The translations under genes were made by a program, and so were the position numbers. A stretch of DNA of 64,000 nucleotides from Rothia halotolerans. GTDB taxonomy: Bacteria; Actinomycetota; Actinomycetes; Actinomycetales; Micrococcaceae. Of this stretch, positions 1-8,722 are shown piece by piece. The notes under the pieces were generated by a model. It did not search any database and was not told the origin of the DNA. It saw only the letters and a program-made list of their open reading frames with translations. Location of the stretch: the NCBI RefSeq assembly GCF_004136635.1, contig NZ_NOIU01000003.1, positions 248,001 to 312,000 on the forward strand, given 5' to 3'. Numbering within the stretch: position 1 is the first letter of the stretch; each line of letters begins with the position of its first letter.

Positions 1-20
1 GATCTGAGCCGGGGCCCCGC

Positions 21-611
21 TCAGGCCAGCGCGGTGCGCCGCGTCCGCGGGCTGGAGACCGTGGGGTCCCCGGGGATCCAGAAGCGCAGCGGGGCGTCCA
101 CGTTGCGCGAGATGCCGATGCGGCGCCCGCGCACCCCCTCGACCCGCCGCGTCGGCGCCTCGAGGTGGAACGCCGCGCTCTTGGCCGGGCCGAACTGGCC
201 CAGCAGCGCGCCGTCGTCCTCCAGGCTCAGGCCCAGCGCCGAGCCGAGGTTGCCGGGGCCACGGGCCAGGCCGGCGTCGAGCGCCCGCTCGCCGCGGCGG
301 GAGCGGACCTCGTCCCAGCCGGAGAGCACCTCGCCCGCGCGCATGAGCACCCCGGAGCCGGTGCCCTCGGGCGCGCAGACGAGGTTGCCGGCGCGGTGGA
401 TGCCGTAGGAGGCGTAGACGTAGACGTGCGAGGGCGGGCCGAACATCGTGGCGCAGCGCGGCGTCGGCCCCTTGTAGGAGTGCGACGCCGGGTCGCCCAC
501 GCCGAGGTAGGCCTCCACCTCCGTGAGGCGGATCGCGACGTCGCCGCGGCTGATCACGGCACCCAGCAGCTGCGGGGCCACGACGTCGGCGGTTGCGGTG
601 AAATCGATCAT
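21..611 (-). CDS. mpg: DNA-3-methyladenine glycosylase (AAG/MPG family)
   Basis: Base-excision repair enzyme of 196 aa that removes alkylated purines such as 3-methyladenine. It contains the AAG signature: EVEAYLG near residue 31, where Glu33 aligns with the catalytic Glu125 of human AAG, then [10 protein letters not shown] and the Tyr-rich YVYASYG strand, and a glycine-rich AGNLVC segment. The ATG at 611 was chosen because the family fold begins there; the frame stays open upstream only because of G+C content, and the upstream residues are Arg/Pro-rich junk. It is transcribed away from rpsO. Its ribosome site is weak (GGATGGGA). The length is normal for bacterial MPG. Confidence 0.93.
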   Translation of the reverse strand: MIDFTATADVVAPQLLGAVISRGDVAIRLTEVEAYLGVGDPASHSYKGPTPRCATMFGPPSHVYVYASYGIHRAGNLVCAPEGTGSGVLMRAGEVLSGWDEVRSRRGERALDAGLARGPGNLGSALGLSLEDDGALLGQFGPAKSAAFHLEAPTRRVEGVRGRRIGISRNVDAPLRFWIPGDPTVSSPRTRRTALA

Positions 612-667
612 CGTCCCATCCTGGCACGCCGCGGGGCCGCCGGGCGGTGACGTCCCGGTCACACGCC

Positions 668-696
668 TTTCACCCGCCCCGGCGATCCGATAGACT
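668..696 (+). promoter_or_regulatory. Putative rpsO promoter
   Basis: TTTCAC (668-673), a 17-base spacer and TAGACT (691-696) form a good sigma-70-like promoter for an actinobacterium. The start site would fall near 703, giving a structured leader of about 155 nt before rpsO that includes the self-complementary CCGGCGCGCGCCGG. Inferred from spacing and consensus only. Confidence 0.45.
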
Positions 697-856
697 GGGA
701 CGCGCGTCTGGCTGCGGTCCGTGGTTGCCGGGCGCCCCTCCCATGCCCCTTCCCGGTGACCGGCGCGCGCCGGACCGGGACGCGGCCCAGGGCGGGTCCC
801 CCGGCGGCACACGCCGCATCGGGGCCGTTCACGGCACTGACTCTAGGAGTTATTCA

Positions 857-1126
857 GTGGCACTCGATCCCGCTGTCAAGCAGGAAATCATCAAGGAGTA
901 CGCGACCGTCGAGGGCGACACCGGCTCGCCCGAGGTCCAGGCCGCGGTCCTGACCCGTCGGATCTCCGATCTGACGGAGCACCTCAAGTTCCACAAGCAC
1001 GACCACCACTCCCGTCGTGGTCTGATGATCCTCGTCGGCCGTCGCCGCAACCTGCTCGGTTACCTGCGCCGCGTCGACATCGAGCGGTACCGTACGCTGA
1101 TCCAGCGTCTCGGCATCCGCCGCTAG
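857..1126 (+). CDS. rpsO: 30S ribosomal protein S15
   Basis: S15 binds the central domain of 16S rRNA early in small-subunit assembly. The 89-residue product has the expected length and the family core ([11 protein letters not shown] near residues 21-31, then [11 protein letters not shown] and RRRNLLGYL in the RNA-binding face). The start is GTG at 857, seven bases after AGGAG at 845-849; earlier in-frame codons give a non-homologous Pro/Arg-rich extension. It precedes pnp, the same pairing as in E. coli and mycobacteria, separated by two stable hairpins. A long structured leader is compatible with S15 autogenous control but does not prove it. Confidence 0.98.
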   Translation: MALDPAVKQEIIKEYATVEGDTGSPEVQAAVLTRRISDLTEHLKFHKHDHHSRRGLMILVGRRRNLLGYLRRVDIERYRTLIQRLGIRR

Positions 1127-1141
1127 GACGTCGCAGGCGAG

Positions 1142-1187
1142 GGGCGGCGCTCCGCGATCCCGTGAGGGGACCGCAGGGGCGCCGCCC
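1142..1187 (+). terminator. Hairpin between rpsO and pnp (first)
   Basis: GGGCGGCGC at 1142-1150 pairs perfectly with GCGCCGCCC at 1179-1187, and a smaller TCCC/GGGA stem sits inside. There is no T-tract. It may attenuate or be a processing site in the rpsO-pnp transcript. Confidence 0.5.
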
Positions 1188-1203
1188 GCATCGCTTGACG
1201 CAG

Positions 1204-1233
1204 GCGCCGGCCCGGCAGGAGCCGGACCGGCGC
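1204..1233 (+). terminator. Hairpin between rpsO and pnp (second)
   Basis: A 13-bp stem with one mismatch and an AGGA loop (1204-1216 with 1221-1233). Paired stems at this position resemble the RNase III-processed rpsO-pnp leader of E. coli. The role here is inferred. Confidence 0.45.
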
Positions 1234-1375
1234 GCAGAACATCCCAGCGCGGCCCGTACCGACGTGCGGTCCTCGGTAGTGGCCTCCGGAGTCCTGGAAG
1301 GATTCCGTGGGCCTCGATCGAAGACCGAGTCTCGTGATGCGGCGCCGCGCGACCAACGAGAAACGGAGGTGACCC

Positions 1376-3622
1376 GTGGAGGGTCCCGAGATCCAGTTCG
1401 CAGAAGCCGTCATCGACAACGGCGCATTCGGCAAGCGCACCGTGCGCTTCGAGACCGGCCGCCTCGCCCAGCAGGCCGCCGGCTCCACCCTCGTCTCCAT
1501 CGACGAGGACACCACCATGCTCTCGGCCACGGCCGTGGGCAAGAACCCTCGCGAGGGCTTCGACTTCTTCCCGCTGACGGTCGACGTCGAGGAGCGGATG
1601 TACGCCGCGGGCCGCATCCCCGGCTCGTTCTTCCGCCGCGAGGGCCGCCCGTCCACCGACGCGGTCCTGGCCTGCCGGCTCATCGACCGCCCGCTGCGTC
1701 CCGCCTTCACCAAGGGCATCCGCAACGAGGTCCAGGTCGTCGTGACGGTCCTGACCATCGATCCGGACGAGATCTACAACACCGTGGCGATCAACGCCGC
1801 GTCGATGTCCACCGTGCTCTCCGGCCTGCCCTTCCAGGGCCCGGTCGGCGGCGTGCGCATCGCTCTGATCGACGGCCAGTGGGTCGCCTTCCCCAAGCAC
1901 TCGCAGCTCGAGAACGCCGTGTTCGACATGGCCGTCGCGGGCCGCATCGTGACCAAGGCGGACGGCACCGAGGACGTCGCGATCATGATGGTCGAGGCCG
2001 AGGCCACCGACCAGTCCTGGAACCTCATCCAGGGCGGCGCCCAGGCTCCCACCGAGGACGTCGTCGCCGACGGCCTCGAGGCCGCCAAGCCCTTCCTCAA
2101 GGCCCTGTGCCAGGCGCAGGCCGACCTGGCCGAGCGCGCCGGGAAGCCCCGGATGGAGCTGCCCCGCTTCGGCGTCTACGGCGACGACGTCGCCGAGGCC
2201 GTCGAGTCCCGCTTCGCCCAGAAGATCAAGGACGTCTACTCCATCGCCGGCAAGCAGGAGCGGGAGACCGCCTCCGCCGAGCTGCAGCAGGAGATCTCCC
2301 AGGCCCTGGCGGGCGAGGACGGCGAGTTCGCCGGCCGCGCCGAGGAGGTCAACGGCGCGTTCAACGCGATCAGCAAGCAGACCGTGCGCCAGCGCATCCT
2401 GACCGACCAGGTCCGGATCGACGGCCGCGGCCTGACCGACATCCGCCAGCTCACCGCCGAGGTCGAGGTCCTGCCGCGCGTGCACGGCTCCGCGATCTTC
2501 GAGCGCGGCGAGACCCAGATCATGGGCGTGACCACGCTGAACATGCTCAAGCTCGAGCAGCAGATCGACTCGCTCTCCCCGGTGAAGTCCAAGCGGTACA
2601 TCCACCACTACAACTTCCCGCCGTACTCCACCGGCGAGACCGGCCGCGTGGGCTCGCCCAAGCGCCGCGAGATCGGGCACGGCGCGCTCGCCGAGCGCGC
2701 GATCACCCCAGTCCTGCCCTCGCGCGAGGAGTTCCCCTACGCGATCCGCCAGGTCTCCGAGGCGCTGGGCTCCAACGGCTCGACGTCGATGGGCTCGGTC
2801 TGCGCCTCGACCCTCTCGCTGCTCAACGCCGGCGTGCCGCTGCGCGCGCCGGTCGCGGGCATCGCGATGGGCCTGGTCTCCGACGAGGTGGACGGCGAGA
2901 CCCGCTACGCCGCCCTGACCGACATCCTGGGCGCCGAGGACGCGCTGGGCGACATGGACTTCAAGGTCGCCGGCACCTCCGAGTTCGTCACCGCGATCCA
3001 GCTCGACACCAAGCTCGACGGCATCCCCGCCTCCGTGCTCGGCGCCGCGCTGAAGCAGGCCCGCGAGGCCCGCCTGCACATCCTCGACGTGCTGACCGCC
3101 GCGATCGACGCCCCGGACGAGATGAGCGAGTTCGCCCCGCGGATCATCACCGTCAACGTGCCCGTCTCCAAGATCGGCGAGGTCATCGGGCCCAAGGGCA
3201 AGATGATCAACCAGATCCAGGAGGACACCGGCGCGGACATCTCCATCGAGGACGACGGCACCGTGTTCATCGGCGCCGTGGACGGCCCCTCGGCCGACGC
3301 CGCGCGCTCGGCGATCAACGCGATCGCCAACCCGCAGGTCCCCGAGGTCGGCGAGCGCTACCTGGGCACCGTGGTCAAGACCACCACCTTCGGCGCGTTC
3401 CTCTCGCTGACCCCGGGCAAGGACGGCCTGCTGCACATCTCCGAGCTGCGCAAGCTCAACGAGGGCAAGCGCGTCAACGACGTCGAGGACGTCCTCGGCG
3501 TGGGGCAGAAGGTCCAGGTCGAGATCACCAAGATCGACGACCGCGGCAAGCTCTCGCTCGCTCCCGTGGGCGAGGACTCCGAGGAGACCGAGTCCGAGGT
3601 CCTGGAGGACGCGGAGGCGTAG
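1376..3622 (+). CDS. pnp: Polynucleotide phosphorylase / guanosine pentaphosphate synthetase
   Basis: Trimeric 3'-5' phosphorolytic exoribonuclease of the RNA degradation machinery, 748 aa. Domain order: first RNase PH fold (about 15-150), all-helical linker, second RNase PH fold (about 345-560), KH domain with GPKG at 605-608, and S1 domain from about 658. Asp522 and Asp528 in the [14 protein letters not shown] stretch correspond by spacing to the catalytic Asp486/Asp492 of E. coli PNPase. The start is GTG 1376 behind GGAGGTGA. In actinobacteria this enzyme is also called GpsI because it can form pppGpp; that activity cannot be read from sequence. The acidic C-terminal tail after S1 is short. 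Confidence 0.98.
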   Translation: MEGPEIQFAEAVIDNGAFGKRTVRFETGRLAQQAAGSTLVSIDEDTTMLSATAVGKNPREGFDFFPLTVDVEERMYAAGRIPGSFFRREGRPSTDAVLACRLIDRPLRPAFTKGIRNEVQVVVTVLTIDPDEIYNTVAINAASMSTVLSGLPFQGPVGGVRIALIDGQWVAFPKHSQLENAVFDMAVAGRIVTKADGTEDVAIMMVEAEATDQSWNLIQGGAQAPTEDVVADGLEAAKPFLKALCQAQADLAERAGKPRMELPRFGVYGDDVAEAVESRFAQKIKDVYSIAGKQERETASAELQQEISQALAGEDGEFAGRAEEVNGAFNAISKQTVRQRILTDQVRIDGRGLTDIRQLTAEVEVLPRVHGSAIFERGETQIMGVTTLNMLKLEQQIDSLSPVKSKRYIHHYNFPPYSTGETGRVGSPKRREIGHGALAERAITPVLPSREEFPYAIRQVSEALGSNGSTSMGSVCASTLSLLNAGVPLRAPVAGIAMGLVSDEVDGETRYAALTDILGAEDALGDMDFKVAGTSEFVTAIQLDTKLDGIPASVLGAALKQAREARLHILDVLTAAIDAPDEMSEFAPRIITVNVPVSKIGEVIGPKGKMINQIQEDTGADISIEDDGTVFIGAVDGPSADAARSAINAIANPQVPEVGERYLGTVVKTTTFGAFLSLTPGKDGLLHISELRKLNEGKRVNDVEDVLGVGQKVQVEITKIDDRGKLSLAPVGEDSEETESEVLEDAEA

Positions 3623-3643
3623 TCCGCCCCGGCCGCATCGCCC

Positions 3644-3704
3644 GACGCCGTCCGTCCCTTCCCCCAGCGCCTGCGGTGCTGGCGGGGGAGGGGCGGGCGG
3701 CGTC
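3644..3704 (+). terminator. Strong hairpin after pnp
   Basis: GACGCCG (3644-3650) pairs with CGGCGTC (3698-3704). Inside, a C-rich arm (TCCCTTCCCCC) pairs with a G-rich arm (GGGGGAGGGGCGGG). No T-run follows, as is common for actinobacterial terminators. The rest of the 231-bp gap is C-rich with no gene. Confidence 0.55.
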
Positions 3705-3853
3705 GTCGTCCCGGCCCCCTGCTGCCGTAGGCCCGCATGCGGCTCGACGCCGCTCGGGCCCGGCCCGCCCTCCCGCGTCCTCCGCCGCTCCGGGCCGCCG
3801 CTGCCCGGCCCACCCGCCCTTCCCGCCCACCTCCCGAAAGCTGAAGCATCCCC

Positions 3854-5188
3854 ATGCCCTACGACCTTCCCCTCGACCCGCAGCGCCTGACCGAGGAGCT
3901 CGACTACCGCACCGGCCGCCTCGTCTTCTCCGGGGAGGTCGGCAACGACGTCCGCCGCTCGGTGCTGCCCGGCGGCGTGCGCGTGGTGACCGAGCGCATG
4001 CCGAGCCAGCGCAGCGTCGCGCTGGGCTTCTGGATCGGCGTCGGCTCCCGGGACGAGGAGCCGGGGATGCTGGGCTCGACCCACTTCCTCGAGCACCTGC
4101 TCTTCAAGGGCACCGCGAGCCGCACGGCGCTGGACATCGCCGAGGCCTTCGACGCCGTCGGCGGGGAGTCTAACGCGCTCACGGCCAAGGAGCACACCTG
4201 CTACTACGCCCGCGTCCTCGCCGAGGACGTGCCGATGGCCGTGAGCGTCATCGCCGACATGGTGACCTCTGCGGTCCTGGAGCCCTCCGAGCTCGAGCAG
4301 GAGCGCGGGGTGATCCTCGAGGAGATCGCGATGGACCTCGACGACCCCACCGACGTCGCCTTCGAGAGCTTCACGGGCCAGGTCATGGGCCGCCACCCGC
4401 TAGGCCGTCCGATCGGCGGGACCCCCGCCGAGATCACCGCGGTGGAGCGCGACGCCGTGTGGGAGCACTACCGGCGCCACTACACCCCGGACCGCCTGGT
4501 CATCTCCGCGGCCGGCGGGCTGGAGCACCAGGAGATGGTGGAGCTGGTCCTCGACGCGCTCGAGCGGGCCGGCTGGGACCTGAGCGAGGGCACGACGCCG
4601 CGCCCCCGCCGGGAGCGCCGCCCCTCCCCGCTGACCCCCGACTTCGGGGAGCACCGGGTCAGCCGCACCTTCGAGCAGGCCAACGTCATCCTCGGCACCA
4701 CCGGGCTGATCGCGGGGCACGAGCGCCGCTTCGCGATGTCGGTGCTCAACGCGGCCCTGGGCGGCGGGATGTCCTCGCGGCTGTTCCAGGAGATCCGGGA
4801 GCGGCGCGGGCTGGCCTACAACACCTTCTCCTTCGCGGGCTCCTACTCCGACGCCGGCTACTTCGGCATGTACGCCGGCTGCACCCCGGAGAAGGTGGGC
4901 CTGGTGACCGACCTGATGCGGGCCGAGCTCGAGCGGCTGGCGGAGACGGAGATGCCCCCGGCCGAGCTGGCGAAGGTGACCGGCCAGCTGGGCGGGGCCA
5001 CCGTGATGGGCAGCGAGGACGTCGGCTCCCGGATGTCCCGGCTCGGCCGCTCCGAGCTGGACACGGGCCACTTCACCGACCTCGACGAGCTGCTGGCCTC
5101 CCTGCGGGCCGTCACGGCGGCGGAGGTCCGCGAGCTCGCCGCCGACCTCGTCTCGCGCGAGACCGTGCTGACGGTCGTCGGGGCCTGA
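3854..5188 (+). CDS. pepR: M16 family zinc peptidase
   Basis: Processing-type zinc metalloprotease of 444 aa, related to mitochondrial processing peptidase beta and to mycobacterial PepR, which also follows pnp. The inverted zinc motif HFLEH is at residues 77-81 (His77, Glu80, His81) in the N-terminal half, with the downstream acidic helix ELEQERGVILEEI supplying the third metal ligand. The C-terminal half carries the R/Y segment (RRGLAYNTFSF) typical of an active chain. The start is ATG 3854, preceded by a weak GAAAG/GAAG ribosome site. It is probably cytosolic, with no signal peptide. It converges on the acyltransferase gene only 28 bp away. Confidence 0.93.
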   Translation: MPYDLPLDPQRLTEELDYRTGRLVFSGEVGNDVRRSVLPGGVRVVTERMPSQRSVALGFWIGVGSRDEEPGMLGSTHFLEHLLFKGTASRTALDIAEAFDAVGGESNALTAKEHTCYYARVLAEDVPMAVSVIADMVTSAVLEPSELEQERGVILEEIAMDLDDPTDVAFESFTGQVMGRHPLGRPIGGTPAEITAVERDAVWEHYRRHYTPDRLVISAAGGLEHQEMVELVLDALERAGWDLSEGTTPRPRRERRPSPLTPDFGEHRVSRTFEQANVILGTTGLIAGHERRFAMSVLNAALGGGMSSRLFQEIRERRGLAYNTFSFAGSYSDAGYFGMYAGCTPEKVGLVTDLMRAELERLAETEMPPAELAKVTGQLGGATVMGSEDVGSRMSRLGRSELDTGHFTDLDELLASLRAVTAAEVRELAADLVSRETVLTVVGA

Positions 5189-5216
5189 GGGAGGGGCGCC
5201 CCGTGGCCGCCCGCGG

Positions 5217-7139
5217 TCAACCGGACGCGGCCTGGAGCTCCGACTTGGCCTGCCCCACGGCGTCGGCCACCGTGCGCGCGTACAGCTCCTGGCCCGCCGG
5301 CTGCGGGTGCACGCCGTCGGAGACCAGCAGGTCCGGGCGTCCGTCGCTGGCGGCCGCCCAGTCGGCCAGCACGAGGCGGTCGGAGCCGCCGACGGCGTCC
5401 CGCACGGCCGCGTTCGAGGCCCCGACCCACGCCAGGGAAGGGGGAGCCTGCCCCGTGACCAGCACGACCTGGCGCATCCGGCCGTCCTCGGCGACGTCGA
5501 GGAGCCGGTCGATCTGCTCCCGCGTCATCTCGGAGTTGGTGGACAGGGAGACGACCACGATCCGGCCGAGCCGACCGGCGTCGCGGCGCCGCTCGAGCGC
5601 CTCCAGACCCGCCGGCACGTCGCGGGAGACCTCGGCGTCGACCGTCGCCCCGGGCAGCGCCGCCTCCAGCGCCGGGGCGGCGGCGAGCGTCACCGAGTCG
5701 CCGACCACGGTCACGTCCTCGCCGCCGGGCGAGGGGACGTAGGCCTCAGGGCCTTCCGCCGGGGAGCCGTCCCCGGCCGGCGGCTCCGAGGAGGCCCCGC
5801 CCCCGCCGCCCCGGGCGACCGACTCCGCGCCCTCGGCCACCACGCGCTGGGCCTCCGTCATCGACGGCGCGTTGACCCACGCCGCCGCGGTCCCGGCGAT
5901 CCCCAGCAGCCCCGCCGTCAGCGCGAGGGCCGTCGCCGCCTGGCATCGCCCGGGCCGGCGCAGGCCGCCCAGCAGATCCGCCAGCGCCCCGCCGAACCCG
6001 CGCCGCCGCACGGGGTTCTCGACCCAGCGGTACGAGGCCGCGGCGACGGCCACGGTCACCGCCAGCACCAGGACGCCGCGCACCGCAGGAGCCGCCCCCG
6101 GCATCGCGTAGTGCGCGAGCGCCCACAGGGGCCAGTGCCACAGGTAGATCCCGTAGGAGCGGGCACCGACCCACGCCAGCGGCCGGATCGAGAGCAGCCT
6201 CCGCAGTCCCTCGGCCCCGATGCCGCGCACGTCCGGCAGCAGGCACTGGATGACCCCCAGGGCCAGCAGCGAGGCCGCGAGCAGCCCCCACGGGAAGAGG
6301 ATCCGGGGCTGCGCCTCGGAGAGCAGCAGCGCGGCCGGGACGAGCAGCGCGAGGCTGAGCCATCCCAGCAGGATCCGTCCCGCGTTGGCCGCCCCGGGGC
6401 GGTTCGGCAGGGCCGCCTCGGAGGACGGCGGGTACATGCTCCACGGGATGCTCAGCGCCAGCGCGGCTCCCAGCATGAGGCCGAAGGCGTGGGTGTCCAG
6501 GCCGTAGTAGACCCGGGTCGCGTCGCCGGTGGCCCAGAGGACCACGGCCATCGCCAGGATGGAGGCTGCGGCCAGCGCGGCCGGCACGCGCCGGCGCCCC
6601 CGCCAGGTGACCACCAGCATGCAGGTCAGGACGAGGACCACAGGCCACAGGAGGTAGAACTGCTCCTCCACCGCGATCGACCAGAAGTTGGTGAACAGCT
6701 CCGGCGAGGTCTGCCGGAAGTAGTCGTGCTCCGAGGCGATGCCGGTCCAGTTGGTGGTGTAGGTCAGGGCGGAGAGGATCTGCCGCGGCATCCCGGCGAG
6801 CGCGTCCCCGCCGAGCAGCGCGGCCAGCCCCGCGCAGGCGGCCACGCACACGAGCATGGCCGGCACGAGCCGCCGCAGCCGCCGCATCCAGAACTGGGGC
6901 AGGCGCATCCGATCGGTGTAGGCCGCCTCGCGCAGCAGCAGCGCGGTGATCAGGTAGCCGGAGATGACGAAGAAGACGTCGACGCCGATCAGCCCGCCCG
7001 GCAGGCCCCCCGGCCACAGGTGGAAGAGCACGACGCCGGCCACGGCCAGCGCCCGCAGGCCGTCCAGCCCGCGCAGCCTGAAGCGTGGGTCGCCGTCGTG
7101 CGGGGCGACGGCGCTGCTGAAGGGGGTGGGACTGGGCAT
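5217..7139 (-). CDS. Membrane acyltransferase 3 fused to SGNH hydrolase-like domain (OafA/YrhL type)
   Basis: Predicted O-acyltransferase of 640 aa that would move acyl groups across the membrane onto an extracellular sugar polymer. The N-terminal acyltransferase-3 domain has about ten hydrophobic helices and the conserved Arg-x10-His, with His40 in VVLFH. A Gly/Pro-rich linker (about 440-475) leads to an SGNH domain with GDS (Ser482), Asn534 in LSTN, and Asp608-x2-His611, so the esterase-type triad looks intact. ATG 7139 is preferred because it has GAGGAA upstream; longer frames add an Arg-rich, non-membrane segment. It stands alone between pepR and dapB. Acceptors could be peptidoglycan, teichoic acid or capsule; the sequence does not say. 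Confidence 0.85.
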   Translation of the reverse strand: MPSPTPFSSAVAPHDGDPRFRLRGLDGLRALAVAGVVLFHLWPGGLPGGLIGVDVFFVISGYLITALLLREAAYTDRMRLPQFWMRRLRRLVPAMLVCVAACAGLAALLGGDALAGMPRQILSALTYTTNWTGIASEHDYFRQTSPELFTNFWSIAVEEQFYLLWPVVLVLTCMLVVTWRGRRRVPAALAAASILAMAVVLWATGDATRVYYGLDTHAFGLMLGAALALSIPWSMYPPSSEAALPNRPGAANAGRILLGWLSLALLVPAALLLSEAQPRILFPWGLLAASLLALGVIQCLLPDVRGIGAEGLRRLLSIRPLAWVGARSYGIYLWHWPLWALAHYAMPGAAPAVRGVLVLAVTVAVAAASYRWVENPVRRRGFGGALADLLGGLRRPGRCQAATALALTAGLLGIAGTAAAWVNAPSMTEAQRVVAEGAESVARGGGGGASSEPPAGDGSPAEGPEAYVPSPGGEDVTVVGDSVTLAAAPALEAALPGATVDAEVSRDVPAGLEALERRRDAGRLGRIVVVSLSTNSEMTREQIDRLLDVAEDGRMRQVVLVTGQAPPSLAWVGASNAAVRDAVGGSDRLVLADWAAASDGRPDLLVSDGVHPQPAGQELYARTVADAVGQAKSELQAASG

Positions 7140-7311
7140 GGACGCGGTGGTTCCTCGGCGCGTGAGACGTTCGGCGACCCGGGCGGTCGGCCGTGCGCGG
7201 GCGGGCCGGCGCGCGGCCGGGTCGCGGGCGCTGCCGTCCATCGTACCGAGCCGGGGCCGTGGCGAGCGTCTCGATGACCTCGTGCTGACCGGTTGTGTCG
7301 CGCTCACCCGC

Positions 7312-7317
7312 TAAGGT
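7312..7317 (+). promoter_or_regulatory. dapB -10 element, leaderless arrangement
   Basis: TAAGGT lies seven bases before the dapB ATG at 7325, so transcription should start at or next to the A of ATG. Confidence 0.5.
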
Positions 7318-7324
7318 GGGGACC

Positions 7325-8080
7325 ATGACTGACGTGATCAAGGTAGCCGTCCTGGGCGCCGCCGGCCGCATGGGCTCGGAGGCCGTCGAAGCCATCAACT
7401 CCGCCGCCGACATGGACCTCGTGGCGGCCCTCGGCTCGGGCGACGCGATCGAGTCCCTCGAGGGCTCGGGCGCCGAGGTCGTTGTGGACCTCACCGTGCC
7501 CGCCGCGAGCGAGGCCAACGTCCGCTACGCCGTCGAGCACGGGATGCACGCCGTGGTGGGGACCACGGGGTGGGACGAGGCCAAGCTGGAGCGGCTGCGC
7601 GCGCTGCTGGGGGAGCACCCCGGCGTCGGCGTGCTGATCGCGCCGAACTTCGCGATCGGGGCGGTGCTGGCGGGCAAGTTCGCCGCCGCGGCGTCCCGGT
7701 ACTTCGAGTCGGTCGAGGTCATCGAGCTGCACCACCCGAACAAGCTGGACGCGCCCTCCGGCACGGCCCGGCACACCGCGCAGCAGATCGCGGAGTCCCG
7801 GCGGGCGGCCGGCCTCGGGCCCAGCCCGGACGCCACGGAGTCGGATCCCGAGGGCGCCCGCGGCGCCGTGATCGACGACGTCCACGTCCACGCGGTGCGC
7901 CTGCGCGGCCTGGTGGCGCACGAGGAGATCCTGCTGGGCGACACCGGCCAGCAGCTCTCGATCCGCCACGACTCCTTCGACCGCGTCTCCTTCATGCCCG
8001 GCGTGCTCCTGGGCGTCCGCCGCGTGGGCTCCGCCCCGGGCCTGACCCACGGCCTCGACGGCTATCTCGACCTGGACTGA
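7325..8080 (+). CDS. dapB: 4-hydroxy-tetrahydrodipicolinate reductase
   Basis: Second step unique to lysine/diaminopimelate synthesis, reducing HTPA with NAD(P)H; 251 aa. The N-terminal Rossmann motif is VAVLGAAGRMG (7-17). The catalytic segment has His136, His137 and Lys140 followed by DAPSGTA, matching His159/Lys163 of the E. coli enzyme. GTTGW at 79-83 belongs to the cofactor site. ATG 7325 was chosen over an upstream frame extension because a -10 element sits exactly seven bases upstream. dapA lies about 640 bp downstream beyond a membrane-protein gene, so the two enzymes are near neighbours but dapA also has its own promoter. Confidence 0.97.
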   Translation: MTDVIKVAVLGAAGRMGSEAVEAINSAADMDLVAALGSGDAIESLEGSGAEVVVDLTVPAASEANVRYAVEHGMHAVVGTTGWDEAKLERLRALLGEHPGVGVLIAPNFAIGAVLAGKFAAAASRYFESVEVIELHHPNKLDAPSGTARHTAQQIAESRRAAGLGPSPDATESDPEGARGAVIDDVHVHAVRLRGLVAHEEILLGDTGQQLSIRHDSFDRVSFMPGVLLGVRRVGSAPGLTHGLDGYLDLD

Positions 8081-8083
8081 AGG

Positions 8084-8698
8084 GTGAGGTCGCTGCGCAT
8101 CTTCACGGCCGTGGTGGCCGTCCTGGCGGCGGTCACGGTGTGGCTGCTGCCGCTGCCCTCCGGCACCCGGCTGTTCCTCCTCGTCATCCTCGCCTTCAGT
8201 GCGGTCTTCGTCTTCGTGGACTCGACCCGGAAGGGCCGGACCTTCGCGGCGATCACGATCGCCCTGCTGGTGCTCTACCTCGGCGTCACCGCCCAGCGCG
8301 GGATCCTCCTGCTGCTGGTCGGCGGCTGGATCCCCTCGCTGCTGGGGATCGGCATGGTCATCCTCCCGGCGGTCGGCGCGTGGGCGCTGATCCGCGAGGT
8401 GCTCTTCGGCGTGCGCGTGCAGCAGCTGGCCGGGCGCCTGGAGGAGGAGGGCGGGCTGCCCGAGGACCGGCTCCCGCGCACCGACTCGGGCCGGGTGGAC
8501 CGGGAGGCGGCCGACGCCGAGTTCGCCGCCTACCGCCGCGAGGTCGAGGAGGACCCGGAGGACTGGCGCCGCTGGTTCCGGCTCTCCCTGGCCTACGATG
8601 CCTCGGGGGACCGCAAGCGCGCGCGCAGGTCCATGCGCGACGCCGTCGGGATCTGGCGCGGGCGGACGCCGCATGCCCTGTTCGACGGGGAGAAATGA
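8084..8698 (+). CDS. Membrane protein with C-terminal TPR-like tail
   Basis: Unnamed 204-aa protein between dapB and dapA. Residues 1-110 carry about four hydrophobic helices (for example WLLPLPSGTRLFLLVILAF and ILLLLVGGWIPSLLGIGMV). A charged cytoplasmic tail follows, containing EDPEDWRRWFRLSLAYDASG near 155-175, which resembles a single tetratricopeptide unit. The start is GTG 8084, three bases after the dapB stop, so it is translationally linked to dapB. I recall similar proteins at this place in other Micrococcaceae, but no function. A protein-interaction role at the membrane is inference. Confidence 0.75.
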   Translation: MRSLRIFTAVVAVLAAVTVWLLPLPSGTRLFLLVILAFSAVFVFVDSTRKGRTFAAITIALLVLYLGVTAQRGILLLLVGGWIPSLLGIGMVILPAVGAWALIREVLFGVRVQQLAGRLEEEGGLPEDRLPRTDSGRVDREAADAEFAAYRREVEEDPEDWRRWFRLSLAYDASGDRKRARRSMRDAVGIWRGRTPHALFDGEK

Positions 8699-8709
8699 TG
8701 GATGTGCGG

Positions 8710-8715
8710 TACCCT
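8710..8715 (+). promoter_or_regulatory. dapA -10 element, leaderless arrangement
   Basis: TACCCT followed by seven bases and then ATG 8723. No Shine-Dalgarno sequence lies in that interval. Confidence 0.5.
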
Positions 8716-8722
8716 GGGCTGT

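Noticed and set aside
854-4396. A minus-strand frame of about 1,180 codons across rpsO, pnp and pepR
   Set aside because: It is the complement of three solid plus-strand genes and is rich in His/Gly/Ala/Leu shadows with no domain.
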